This document shows positions 52,542-62,859 of a DNA stretch of 64,000 bases, in pieces. This DNA is from Phytophthora quininea (taxonomy: Eukaryota; Oomycota; Peronosporomycetes; Peronosporales; Peronosporaceae). The position numbers and the translations under genes were made by a program. The notes below the pieces were generated by a model. It did not search any database. It saw only the letters and a list, made by a program, of their open reading frames with translations, and had not been told where the DNA came from. The stretch lies in contig JAAVTG010000528.1 in assembly GCA_011947345.1 (NCBI GenBank), positions 186,001 through 250,000 on the forward strand, read 5' to 3'. Position 1 is the stretch's first letter, and the number at the start of each line of letters is the position of its first letter.

Positions 52542-53596
52542 TCAAAACTCATAGTTATTGTCTTCCTGTTCCTCCAGTTGAGAATACGGCGTCGCCCGTG
52601 CGTCAACCTGTTCGTCCTCGGAATCCTCGCTGCTCCTCATGACCGTATCACTCGGACGCATTCGCACAACGTTTGTATTGTCCAGACTGGATCGACGCCG
52701 CCCTGTCCTGGTCACAGCAGTGAGGGGATGCTCTGGGTCTTCGAACTCCACACTCAAGTGCGCAACGTCTAAATTCGCTAACGTTGTCGACGTTGCCACG
52801 ACGTCGATCCTCTCCACTGCCGTCTCCGTCATCTCTCTAAGCGTCACACTCTCCTCGTCGGCATTGGCCGCACCGATGATCGCCGTCTGGCTGGCTATCA
52901 GGTCCGCTCTGTACTTCTTCCAGCCGACCAAAGGCAGCAGCGGACCGTTCACGGGCGGTCGGTTGCGATAGACGTCGTCCCTTGCTTCTCGACGCCGTCG
53001 GAGGCGTCGCATCCACCAGAGATAGACGACCACGGGGATCGTAAAGCACAAGATGACGATGGTGATGATGTCTTCGACCGAGATGCCCATGACGTTGACG
53101 GTGGTGGAGTCGCTCAGCGTCGAGCAGTAGAGACTCGAGACCTTGTTGGCGTACACGGGGACTCGCAGAAGCCCACGCAGACGCAACCGTTGGCCCCCAC
53201 GCAGAACTGGGACGGGTCGGTGGTGCCCGACGCCGACTTAATGAACTGGCTCGAGTCGCAGGCGGTGCAAATGGGATCGTTACTTTCGCAGTAGGTGGTG
53301 TTGGCGCTGGGGAAGAAGTGCGGGGCCGAGGCGCTGGAATTACGACGGTAGTCATCCTGCCAGACGTAGTCGCTTATGGTGCTGCACAGCCCCGCGGACG
53401 TGATGACGCACTGGACGCCGTTAGATGGAGACGCATTCAGACAGTCGTAGCAGGATCGAGGCGAGTCGCAGGCGTCCGAGGTCTGCTGCGTCCACATGCA
53501 GACGTTCTCACTGGCTCTGGAGTAAGTTTTACTGGCGGAAACGATGGGGATCGTGATCGTCTTGCCATCGGTCGAGGAGCCAGATGAAGCGCTCAT
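52542..53596 (-). pseudogene. Cysteine-rich single-pass membrane protein, paralogue 1
   Basis: The start at the ATG at 53596 (MSASSGSSTDG) fits the Ser-rich starts of the plus-strand paralogues. A 14-Cys outer domain contains CMWTQQTSDAC, CYDCLN, FFPSANTTYC and GANGCVCVGFC. After a one-base deficit in a C run near 53155, the frame continues SSLYCSTLSD, a membrane helix (IITIVILCFTIPVVVYLWWM), a basic stop-transfer, and a long acidic tail to 52542. The tail has GPLLPLVGWKKYRADLIAS, matching a motif in the other paralogues. No signal peptide is seen. The frameshift may be a real mutation or a base error. Confidence 0.6.
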
Positions 53597-53959
53597 GGTC
53601 TGCGCATTGAGACGGTCGAGATGATAATGGACCAGGTCCTGCCTCTGATGGAAGTCAAGCCGCAACGGATTGGCCGAAAAAGCGTGTCAAGCCAAGACAG
53701 CTGGCGCGTGTATCATAGTCCATCACAGCGAGACAAACACTTGAAATTGGTATCCAAACCACAAACCCGCGGGAACTAGATACGTCTCGGGTCCGGGCCA
53801 GCAAGTTGAAGTGGTTGAAGTGCCAACTATCACACCTGACGGTTTGGTCTTGCGCCACTAAATGGCACCGCGGCTCTCAGATGGGACGAGTCGGGCAGAA
53901 GAAGAAAATGTGCGGTGCAGTTTTCAATTGGAGCCGAAGAACAGAAGTCAACGAGCAAG
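53597..53959. other. Divergent intergenic region
   Basis: Lies between the minus-strand paralogue 1 and the plus-strand TPR pseudogene. It has no credible ORF and could hold promoters for both. Confidence 0.35.
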
Positions 53960-56521
53960 ATGGAAATTCCTGTGCCTCGAAACCCGATGGAAATGTTTGC
54001 GTTCGTGGGGTTCATGGATGGACTAATGACTGGGATGAACGCCAGGGACGAAGACGTCGTAGGAGATGACGTCGATCGGCAGCCGCAACAGGAACGTGCC
54101 CAAGAAGAAATGGTCGAGCGGTTCAAAAGGATGCGGGCCCAGTTCGTTCGTGATGGAGGGCCTTTCGTTAAAGAACTATCTGGTAGCGTACTCTCACCAG
54201 ATACGTTGCAGCCGAGCTATACTTCTTGTGATAATGTCAAACCGAATTCTCCTGCGAGGCCGTTGACATCACTCGCCCCCATGATTGGCGACGAGCTTGA
54301 TCTTGGCACCACACATCGTGGTCGATATCTGTGCGGGTGGGTGGCTGTCGACGACGCCTTCTTTGGCATTTCCTCGTCGGTGCTCCTGATCGAAGACGTG
54401 ACAGGGTATTTGGTGGAAGCTGCCGTCTACGACTTGGTCGACTCCAACTTGCCGCCAAGAGAGCGACAGTATCGCGTGGCGGCTCAATTTCCCAAGGGAA
54501 AGCCGGTTGTCATTCTCGAGCCGTACTACAAAGTGCGGGTGGATGGAACCGTGGGGATCCGCGTCGACGATCCTGCAGAGATCACGGCGTGGTCCGATGT
54601 GTCGACGGACTTGGAGTCGTGGAAGAAGCTTGGTAACAAGTTTTTCGCGGTTTGAGCGTGCAAAATGGAGGTCGTGGGGCTCTGTCCTGCTATCAACGCG
54701 CTCTCGAGTCGGTGCCTCAGTTGCATGAGATCGTGGTGCTGCTCACCAATATCGCCACTTGCCGATTCAAAACGGGCGACTGGGAGACCGCTGTCCAGCT
54801 TTCGGGAGCTGCTGTCCACCTCGACCCGACCTACTTCAAAGGTTGGCTGCGTCTCGCTGCTGCTTTGGCCGCAAACGAGGAGAAGGGTGAACGATCTGGC
54901 CGCTTTGCCTCACTCGCGGTTGCTCATGCACGAGCAGCTCTAACGAATCTGACCCGCCAACAAGTGCAGGCACTGGAAAGCACTCTAACTGGAAGAACTG
55001 CATCGATCGCCGCCGACAAGTCAAAGTTGCAGTCATACGCTGGCTGGTGCGTTGACTTGGTGCCGCAAGTGTTTGAAGTCCTGATAGGAGAGGACACTCC
55101 TGAACCAGAGTTGGAAAGCGCAATCGCGTGGCGCCAACAGGGCTCAGAGTATTTCAAAGCGGGGAATATTCAAGAAGCCGAGAAGTGTTATTGTCAGGCA
55201 CTTGTAGCAACAACCTCAAACCGCCAGGATGCATCGGTGGTATTGAACAACAGTGCTGCCATGTACTTGAAGCTACACCAAGAGAACAGCAATGTGCCTG
55301 GTATCAGCTTTCGCGATGGCAATGACACTTTTGCGAGTCAAGAGAATCAAGTACCAACGCTGGAAGCTGCACTACTGAATTGCACCGTCGCGGGGATCCT
55401 TGATCCACTGAACTACAAGATGGAAACAAATCGGAGACTGACGCCGGCATGACACGAAAAATGAAGCGCAACAAGAACAAGAACGAGCGCAAGAAACTCG
55501 CCAAGAAAGAAAAGTCGGAGAAGAAGAACACCACGCAACTGGTCGGCAGTCTGACGATGTGGAATGTGCCACCAGGAGCCCCGCCACGTGAAGAAGATGT
55601 TGCATTCAATGCGGTGGATTTCATGACCCTTCTGGAGGACTACGCTGCGCGACAGAAGAAGCAAAAGGCTCGGCAGATAAGCTCTCCGTCGTGGACTTGT
55701 TCTCGATTCACATTTTGCAGAACCTCCAGCGTCTGCGTGGGCTGATGCTGTCTGGGAAGTTGACGATCGAAGTGCTGTAAGGTGTTGTCGAGACGGTTCG
55801 CGGTGAAGGAGCCAACGACGCCAAGAACCTCGACTTGATTGCTCGAATTGCCAGTATGCGTCCGTACACGATCTCGTGGTCGAATGTGCTCGACTACTTC
55901 ATGCCCGATGACTTCCACGACCTCGCGCGTCGCTGTTCGATGCACGGCGACTGTATGCATTTCGGCTACAGCATGAACTGGTCGACTCAAGTGTTGGGCG
56001 CGTCGTTGATGGACTACTCACCTGAATCGCCAAGGGATTTAAAATTGATCAACGATGTACTCGACATTGCGCTGGGGTTCAAGCCGGGGACGACTGATAT
56101 GTTCAAGGCTCTGGGGCTGGACCAATTGCTGCTGCTGCCATGGCGAGAGAATCCCTTGAACAGCACGGCGTATGTTCTGGCCCAAGTCTACAAGAAGAAC
56201 TGGATCCAGCACTTCCTGGACAAGGGCGAGCTCACTCAGGAGTCTGCGCACCGACTGGGAGGTCTTTGCACACCCGTGAACTGCGGACTGCAGAAGGGAA
56301 CGGTAGACCTCGCGATGCTGAGTCCCCTGTATCGAACGTCCCTGACGCTCTACATGAGCTGGTGCTACGACCCGGAGATGAACTTGCAGCCTGCGAACGA
56401 TCCTTTCGCGGTGAGTGCTGCGGCCGACCCAGAAATGCTGAGAAGCGCATTCGAGCACATGAGCGAGGACCAAAGGATGAAAATCTTGGGGGACATGATG
56501 CAGAACAACTTCATGCTGTGA
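53960..56521 (+). pseudogene. TPR-containing protein with a C-terminal DUF4470-like region, decayed
   Basis: From MEIPVPRNPMEMFAFVGF (53960) the frame runs to 54655. A one-base change leads to TPR-like helices (GALSCYQRALESVPQLHE, then YFKAGNIQEAEKCYCQAL) to 55452. Another change leads to a basic segment (KRNKNKNERKKLAKKEK). After a shift near 55670 and a TAA near 55779 comes MRPYTISWSNVLDYFMPDDF, MHFGYSMNWSTQV and LYMSWCYDPEMN to the stop at 56521. The ISWSNVLDYF block resembles the DUF4470-type region of TPR/MYND-type proteins; I am unsure of the family. At least three frameshifts and one stop mark it as a pseudogene unless the sequence has base errors. Function unknown. Confidence 0.5.
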
Positions 56522-56667
56522 GTGAGGCCATTTACGTTGTAGACGATGGCATTCTAATACGAATCTCTGGTCATTGCTCCCAGTGATGACCATCGTGGCA
56601 TTCTTGCCATCGTTCGTTGTCAGCTAAGATCTTGCTGCATGCTGCACAGCCAGTCCTTCCTTCCACC

Positions 56668-57837
56668 ATGCTGGACACCGCTCTCCCGCTTGTCGCCAAC
56701 TACACGACGACTGCCATCGCAGCGGTCGCGGCGACCGGCGTGCTGCTGCTCGTGTGCAGGCCCCGGTCCGACGGACACCGCCGGATCCTCTGCGGCCGGT
56801 CGGCACTCAACGACTTCCTGTCCAAGAGACTACGACCGTCGCTGGAGAAGTTCTCCCCGACTTGGTGGGCCACGTCGGCACATCTTCAGGTGGTGCTGAC
56901 CTTCCTCGTACCGCAGACGGGTGTCGAGTATCGACGTGAGATCCTCAGCCTGCGGGACGGCGGCCACGCAGCGCTGGACTGGGCCTGGCGAGCCGGCGGT
57001 TTGTCGGCATCGACGCTGGACGACGACGCCCCCATCGTCGTCGTCATGCACGGCCTCACTGGCTGCAGTGCCAGCATGAGGTCGCTGTGTGCCGAGGCAT
57101 TGGCGTATGGCTACCGGCCCGTCGTGTTCAACAAGCGCGGCCACGGCGGCGTCAAGCTCGCGACCCCAAAGCTGCAGGCTTTCGGGTGCATTCAGGACCT
57201 GACGGAGGCGATCGCCCACGTCGAAAAGACCTTCCCCACCGCCAAACTCTACGGCATCGGCTTCTCTGCTGGCTCGGGGCTGCTCTGCTCGTACATGGGT
57301 GAGACCGGCGACAAGTCGCGACTGGATGCCGCCGTGCTCATATCTCCAGGCTACAACGCGCTCGAGCTGTTCTGCCAGGGCCGGATCCACCCGTGGTACG
57401 ACTTCCTCATGACGCAAAGCCTCAAGCAGTTCCTACGGCAGCACACGAGCGAGCTGAACGAGGTGGTGGACTTGGATCAGGCGCTCAAGGCCTCGAGTAT
57501 CCACGAGTTCGACCGCCACGTCTTCATGAAGATGCACGGCTACTCCGACCTGGAGGCCTACTGGCTCAAGAACAACCCCATGCGAGACATCGAGAGCATC
57601 CGACGGCCGATCCTGTGCGTCAACGCACTGGACGACCCGGTCTGCACCAAGGAAAACATCGCGCACGCAGTGTTCGCCTCCAGCGAGACCAACATGCTTG
57701 TCGAGACGGACATTGGCAGCCACTGCGCCTTCTTCGAGGGAAGTTACCGGCTCAAGTCATGGGCCAACACCTTCGCCATGCAGTACCTCGACACGGTGCG
57801 CGAGTTCCAGGGCCTCCCTGCTGCCAAGGCCAGCTAG
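56668..57837 (+). CDS. Alpha/beta hydrolase, ABHD1/ABHD3-like
   Basis: The ATG at 56668 is the first in frame; the frame is open slightly upstream but only with TTG. The 389 residues begin with a membrane-anchor helix (TAIAAVAATGVLLLVC). The hydrolase core follows: VVVMHGLTGCSASM (oxyanion loop), KRGHGG, GIGFSAGSGLLCSY (nucleophile Ser in G-x-S-x-G), NALDDPVC (Asp) and IGSHCAFFEG (His). Length and motif order fit ABHD1/3-type enzymes, which cleave phospholipids or other esters at membranes. The frame is intact and GC-rich, in contrast to the decayed genes on either side. The substrate is not known. Confidence 0.85.
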   Translation: MLDTALPLVANYTTTAIAAVAATGVLLLVCRPRSDGHRRILCGRSALNDFLSKRLRPSLEKFSPTWWATSAHLQVVLTFLVPQTGVEYRREILSLRDGGHAALDWAWRAGGLSASTLDDDAPIVVVMHGLTGCSASMRSLCAEALAYGYRPVVFNKRGHGGVKLATPKLQAFGCIQDLTEAIAHVEKTFPTAKLYGIGFSAGSGLLCSYMGETGDKSRLDAAVLISPGYNALELFCQGRIHPWYDFLMTQSLKQFLRQHTSELNEVVDLDQALKASSIHEFDRHVFMKMHGYSDLEAYWLKNNPMRDIESIRRPILCVNALDDPVCTKENIAHAVFASSETNMLVETDIGSHCAFFEGSYRLKSWANTFAMQYLDTVREFQGLPAAKAS

Positions 57838-57980
57838 ACGCTTCAACCGATAGTTTCGATCGCCTCGTACGTGCCTGTTACTTGCTTGATCTACGCCGTG
57901 CAGACCGTTAATTGTCCATCAGAGTCTCCCAAGTGGATCGTTTGTCGGTCTTTCTCTCTTGTCAGTGTTGAATTTGCGCA

Positions 57981-59123
57981 GTGAAAACGCACGACGTTGA
58001 GAATATGGAGTTCGAAAAGGAGCTATTCCGAAGAGCAGCAGCAAGAACCAGAGCGCATGGTGAGCCATTTCAAAAGGTGCGGGCCAAGTTCCTTCGCCAG
58101 GGTGGCCTACTTGCCGACCTCCTTCCGAGCGGAATGGTGTCGCCCAGCATGGTCGCATCCAGAAGTTCGTTCATGATAGGAACCAAGCTAGAATCATCAC
58201 TCAAACCGATGACGGGAACGGAGCTGGAGATGGAGGATTACTAGTATATCTATCGGAGATCAGTACATACAGGCTTGACGCAGACCTGCCAGCTGAAGAT
58301 CCTCAACGCCATGTTGCGGCAACGTTTTCGAAGGGAAAGCCGATCGCTATGTTGAAGCCGACAATCCCGACGAAATTGCGGATTGGAGTGCTCCAGCTGA
58401 CTTTGGCCGCGTGGAAGTAAGTCGGCAACAGGTTTTTCGCTACTCTGAGGAGCTGCTTTTGCTGGAAGTGGGGATTGTGTCGGGAATTTGACAGCACGTG
58501 CCGTTGCACACTGCCGGAAAGGAGTTGCCAAGCCTGACACGGCAACAAAAGGCCCTGCTTGAGAGCACGATAGCCACCAGCGATACTTTTGTCTTCCAAC
58601 GATTCAAAATTCTGCGCTGAAATATCCATACCCTCATCTGCGATTGCTGCCTTCATCTTTAATGAACCCCGCAAACTTCAGAGATGGAGTCGAAAGAATC
58701 GGCAGACAGACCTGACGAATATTTACGCTTGTGTCGTGGCGATGGCATCTTCCTACCCTGACAACCCCGGCCGAATGGAGACATTCAAGGACAGCATTGA
58801 GCCCGACACACAGACAGCTGATCCCATTTCTGAAGTATCGACGGAGACCCAACAAGCAGAGAGAGATCCTCAGAGTCTTTCGAGCACGCGAAATGAGTTA
58901 ATTTTCACTCCCAAAGGTCGAAGTGGCCGCTGAAATCGCCATCGACGTTGAAGGATTTCCGAGCGAGCGTGATTCACTGCGTGTCGACAGTGGACAAATC
59001 AAAGGAAGACCCGACATTGCTGTCGTACTTGAGACACTGAGCAGAGCCGACATCTGCATCAAGGGCGTGTCCCTCGTGCTGCATACGAGCTGGAGCTACG
59101 ACCCAAACAAGCGATTCGACTGA
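57981..59123 (+). pseudogene. Second, more decayed copy of the TPR-type gene
   Basis: The ATG frame (57981-58244) reads EPFQKVRAKFLRQGGLLADL, parallel to ERFKRMRAQFVRDGGPFVKE of the gene at 53960. Later fragments read ATFSKGKPIAMLKPT and VGNRFFA, parallel to AQFPKGKPVVILEP and LGNKFFA. The end (58923-59123) has TSWSYDPNKRFD, parallel to MSWCYDPEMN. The middle is largely deleted and frameshifted. With the ABHD gene between them, the two suggest a tandem duplication followed by decay. Confidence 0.5.
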
Positions 59124-59546
59124 GCAAGTCAGCTGACAGAGATGCCTTGTAGTAACAGTTCATGTCGGACAAGTTGTTTTGCTGTTGCCATCGTCAATGC
59201 TCTTTCTTTGACAAATATGAGTGGATCATAATCACCTGGGATTCACTCGGCGTTCACTATCGCTTCTTTAGTCCTCGAGCACAGTTCTCTAATCGAAATC
59301 ATACTCTTCTCAAGTGTTCCTGTACAGAGATCGAATCTGATGGATGTGTCACCGGCTTTCTCCGCTGTCAAACCTCAAGCGGGATCCCTTTCGCCATCGT
59401 AAGACACTCCCCATCCAGTCCAGCAAGCTGCAAGCAGGTCGAGAAGCCTCCCAAGGGCGAAGAAGCTCCTCTAGTCCAAGTTGGTCGTCCTTGTCAGCCG
59501 TGGCGTTATCAGGTTTTGATCTCCAACGGTTACGTTCGACTAGCAA
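59124..59546. other. Intergenic region before paralogue 2
   Basis: Open frames here (59162-59686 and others) run in other phases into the next gene and look like shadows. No promoter motif could be fixed. Confidence 0.35.
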
Positions 59547-60498
59547 ATGGACAATTCCGCTTCCGGGTCCACCAACGCGAGCGCCTTCGAGGACGCCGGA
59601 CAGGGCAAGACCAGCAGCTCCAACGCCGGCGACTCGTGCACGTGGTACGCAGACGGCGCCTGCGCCCGGCCCCGGACGTGCCGTGACTGCCTCAACGTGC
59701 TGCTGAGCTCAGACTCCTGCGCCATCGACCCGTCCGGTGTTTGCGTCAGCATGAGCTCCTACCAGGCCTACCTGGCCAACCGCTACTACTACATGCCCCT
59801 GCAGCGGTACTTTCCCTCGGCTGAATACACTTATTGCGACGCCAACGACTCGGTCTGTGCAGCGTGCACGTCGACGTGGCAGTCGACGTTTGAGAGCACG
59901 GGGAGCAGCGGAGACCCGTCCTACTGCACGGGCAGCAACGGCTGCGTCTGCGTGGCGGACTGCGAGGTGCAGGACTGGGAAGAAGCGACCATCAACGATC
60001 AGTGCAGCTTCAGCAGCAGCGCAGACGGCGTGGTCTCTGGCACGTCAATGGCCACGAGGATCACCGTGTCGGTGGTAGTGGGCGTGGCTGTGGCGCTGCT
60101 GCTGGCCTTCGCGACGTGGGGAGTGCGGCGGTTCGTGCATCGGAGGAACATTGACGTTGCTTGTGAGTGGAGTTTGGGTTACTAGAGGACACTACTAGAC
60201 TGACAATTGTGTTTGTTGTTTCTTAGTTCGCCATCGTGAAGCGCGACCGACGAGACCGCCGCCGAAAGGACCGCAGCTCTCGTTGAGTGGGTGGAACTCG
60301 CTGCGTCAGAAACTCATCGAGACGGAGAACGGCTTTGTGAACGGAGAGCCAGTGACGCTGCAGCGCGACGCTGCAGCACCGACCAACAGTTTTGCTAGTG
60401 CAATTCGCGTGGAGGAAGGCGACGGGTTCCAGCCAGCGTCGCCCAGTCAACTCGACCGCCAAGGACGTGAAGCCTCGCAGCACCGGACAGATCTGTAG
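59547..60498 (+). CDS. Cysteine-rich single-pass membrane protein, paralogue 2
   Basis: The ATG at 59547 gives MDNSASGSTNASAFEDAG, with no signal peptide. The outer domain has 14 Cys: DSCTWYADGAC, RTCRDCLN, YFPSAEYTYC, GSNGCVCVADC and NDQC. A membrane helix follows (ITVSVVVGVAVALLLAFATW), then basic residues. An intron at 60163-60226 (GTGAGT..TTAG, with a CTGAC branch site) joins in phase to a tail with GPQLSLSGWNSLRQKLIETE, ending at 60498. The intron is required, since read-through ends at 60185. It is likely a surface protein with the N-terminus outside (type III topology), which is inference. The family is unknown to me; the Cys pattern is shared by all neighbours. Confidence 0.75.
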
Positions 60499-60889
60499 TA
60501 AGACCGTCCAAAGGATCTTAAGTCTCTCGGCAAACAGCCATGGCGGATTGTTCGTACGCAGCTTCGGGCGCGAGAGAGAAACTATTATCCGGAGCAATGC
60601 ATATTGTAACCTGGACCCTGCGTTGTGTGCTTTATTGCTCATTTGGAGCAGGATGTTAGAAAGCAGCGCAGCCAACCACCCTACAGCTGGTCGGCAATCG
60701 TGCTCATAATCTCTTTTGCCATGAAGAGATTGAGCGAGGTAAATTCGCCACGTGTTGGCAAAATTTCATCTGGCTGACGTTCATGTGGTGTGCGATTCCA
60801 GTGATTCGGTAAGCGCATCGGAGGAATAGGAAAGTTTCCGTCTCTGTATCGCTGCAGTCTCTATCTTGATGCACATTGCGACCAGCAAT
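60499..60889. other. Intergenic region before paralogue 3
   Basis: No credible ORF. The 3' end of paralogue 2 and the promoter of paralogue 3 should lie here. Confidence 0.35.
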
Positions 60890-61813
60890 ATGAACTCTTC
60901 ACACTCTGCTTCCGCTTCTTGCATGGGCGACAATGCTGGAGAGGACTCGACCGTCGTGAGGAAGACCAAGAGCTCCAACACCGCCGACTCATGCTCGTGG
61001 TATGCAAATTCAGCCTGCAAGCGCCCTCGCACGTGCTACGACTGCCTCAACACCCAAGTCTCCGATGGAGAGTGTGCCATCATGCCCAACGGTATGTGTG
61101 TAAGTCTGGCAGACTATGCCAACTTCTTAAGTCAGCAGCAGGAGTTTGGCATCTACTACAAGTACTATTCGTCCAGTCAGTACACGTACTGCAGTGCCGA
61201 CGACTCGATGTGTTCGTCGTGCGCTTCCCAATGGGTTTCCGAGTACAAGAAGACTGGTAATGTCGGCTCTCCGTCGTATTGCACCGGTCGCAACAGTTGT
61301 GTGTGTCTGGCTCGCTGCGAGCTGCCCGACTGGCAGAACTCAGTCATCACGGACCAGTGTAGTGGTGGCGGAAGTGCCGTGAGCGGCAAGGGACCATCGA
61401 CAGCTTCTCGAATCGGCTTCGCGCTGGCTGTTGGGCTCGCCTTTGGCGTATTGATCGGCCTCTGGGGCATCAAGTTGCTGTTTCGAGGGCGTCGACGGCG
61501 ACCTACCGAGCCTGGTATGTTGGCTTGCAAACCGTCTAGCTACTGCAATGGTCTTCTAACTTTTTGCTGCTCTGTAGTCGAGTACGAAATTCCGATCGTC
61601 CGACGGCCACAGCGAGGGCCACAGCTTCAGTTGACAGCGTGGAATGCGTTGCGAGAAAAGCTGATTGCGTCGGAACAGGAAGCGATCGGAGCCGAATTGG
61701 CGATGCTGGAGGGTATGGAGCCGAGCGAGTCGAATATCGACCTTCCCAGACGACACTCGTTGGAAGACGGAGGAAACTACCATCCAGCGTCTCCGATGCT
61801 CCACACAGCCTGA
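60890..61813 (+). CDS. Cysteine-rich single-pass membrane protein, paralogue 3
   Basis: The ATG at 60890 (MNSSHSASASC) is chosen over 60869 because the paralogues start with Ser-rich residues. The 14-Cys domain has DSCSWYANSAC, RTCYDCLN, YSSSQYTYC, GRNSCVCLARCELPDW and TDQC. The membrane helix is IGFALAVGLAFGVLIGLWGI. A GT..AG intron (61515-61577, 63 bp, CTAAC branch site) can be removed, but it is also open in phase, so retention would add 21 residues. The tail has GPQLQLTAWNALREKLIASE and ends at 61813. No signal peptide is seen. Confidence 0.75.
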   Translation: MNSSHSASASCMGDNAGEDSTVVRKTKSSNTADSCSWYANSACKRPRTCYDCLNTQVSDGECAIMPNGMCVSLADYANFLSQQQEFGIYYKYYSSSQYTYCSADDSMCSSCASQWVSEYKKTGNVGSPSYCTGRNSCVCLARCELPDWQNSVITDQCSGGGSAVSGKGPSTASRIGFALAVGLAFGVLIGLWGIKLLFRGRRRRPTEPGMLACKPSSYCNGLLTFCCSVVEYEIPIVRRPQRGPQLQLTAWNALREKLIASEQEAIGAELAMLEGMEPSESNIDLPRRHSLEDGGNYHPASPMLHTA

Positions 61814-62859
61814 TTGCACTAGCGGTAGTAGATGAATCAACTCTGGAGTGGTCTTTGTCCCGGAGGACACGCATCATCTTTCAGAAAGGTCCTATTTGAC
61901 GTTGAAGCGCTGCATGTATCAAGCAAGTTTTTGCGGACTAGTATGATCAAATCGATGTCATTGATACACGAATGGAAAGTCGTGCTCTTTAACCCTTCCA
62001 GCCCCAAAACAGCATCAAGTTCCATACTATGACAGCCGCCATGGAAGGAAGCCACCACCATGGAAGCTGCCTGCCGCCAGTGCTTGGCGGACTCTGCTTC
62101 CATCGCTCAGTTCGCCATTTGCTCGCTCAAGTCCAAGCTCCGAGCTTCAGCTCCAGCGCAATGCACGACGTGTGCATCTGGCGACGAAGACCGCCGGAGG
62201 CTGTGCTGCCAGAGGTCCCCTCGAGCCCGTGCTTGAGGCGGGACCTTGTATGTCGAAGCCCCGTGGCTTCCTCAGTGTCGTTCCAAGCTCAAGTGACCCC
62301 TCTCAACTCCCAAGGCAAGGTAAAAATCAAGCAGAAGCGTCTACGCGGCGGCGTCCCAGCTGTAGAAACAGTTAACTTATGGTACAGCCGTCATGACGAA
62401 GGCTTTTCCTCCGGCGTGGCGCCTTGAAAAACCTCAAGTGTCCTGTGTGTGCCCGCGGGTGGCATCAGGACAGCCGGTGGTCTCCGGCATTAACCTGCTG
62501 ATGCTGTAGGAAGGAGTAGCTACTAGCACGTCCCGGATAGCGGGGGTAAAGGGGTTAATGAAGCACTGTAGCGCGTTCGCCTCCACCACCACATCTTGCT
62601 GCTCGGTTTGTCTAGTATCCCCCGCCACGATCACATTCGTCGCCATTCCCGCAGCTCTTGTCACATTTTGGAGCATCTTCAGTTTGCAGAGAAACGCGTG
62701 GCTGTCCACGCACCACGGCGTGATTGGTCTTGCACTGCTTCCAGTGCTTGGCCAACTAAAAGTCGGTGGTCGGCGCAAAGGCACTGCAGGAATGGAGACC
62801 TCTGGACGGGAGTCGAGGAGCTGCAACACCCACAAGCGATTTCGCCGAGCAGCGTCCAA
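61814..62859. other. Long intergenic region with small Cys-rich ORFs
   Basis: A 58-codon frame from the ATG at 62060 reads MEAACRQCLADSASIAQFA and later QCTTCASGDEDRRRLCC, with two C-x2-C pairs. It may be a fragment of a zinc-binding protein or chance. Other frames (62029-62427, 62434-62859, 62558-62908) have no recognisable motif. Confidence 0.3.

Noticed and set aside
56617..56667. Upstream extension of the ABHD gene
   Set aside because: The open frame begins with TTG; the first ATG is at 56668 and precedes the membrane anchor.
62596..62859. N-terminal extension of paralogue 4
   Set aside because: No similarity to the other paralogues and no signal peptide; the ATG at 62860 matches their starts.
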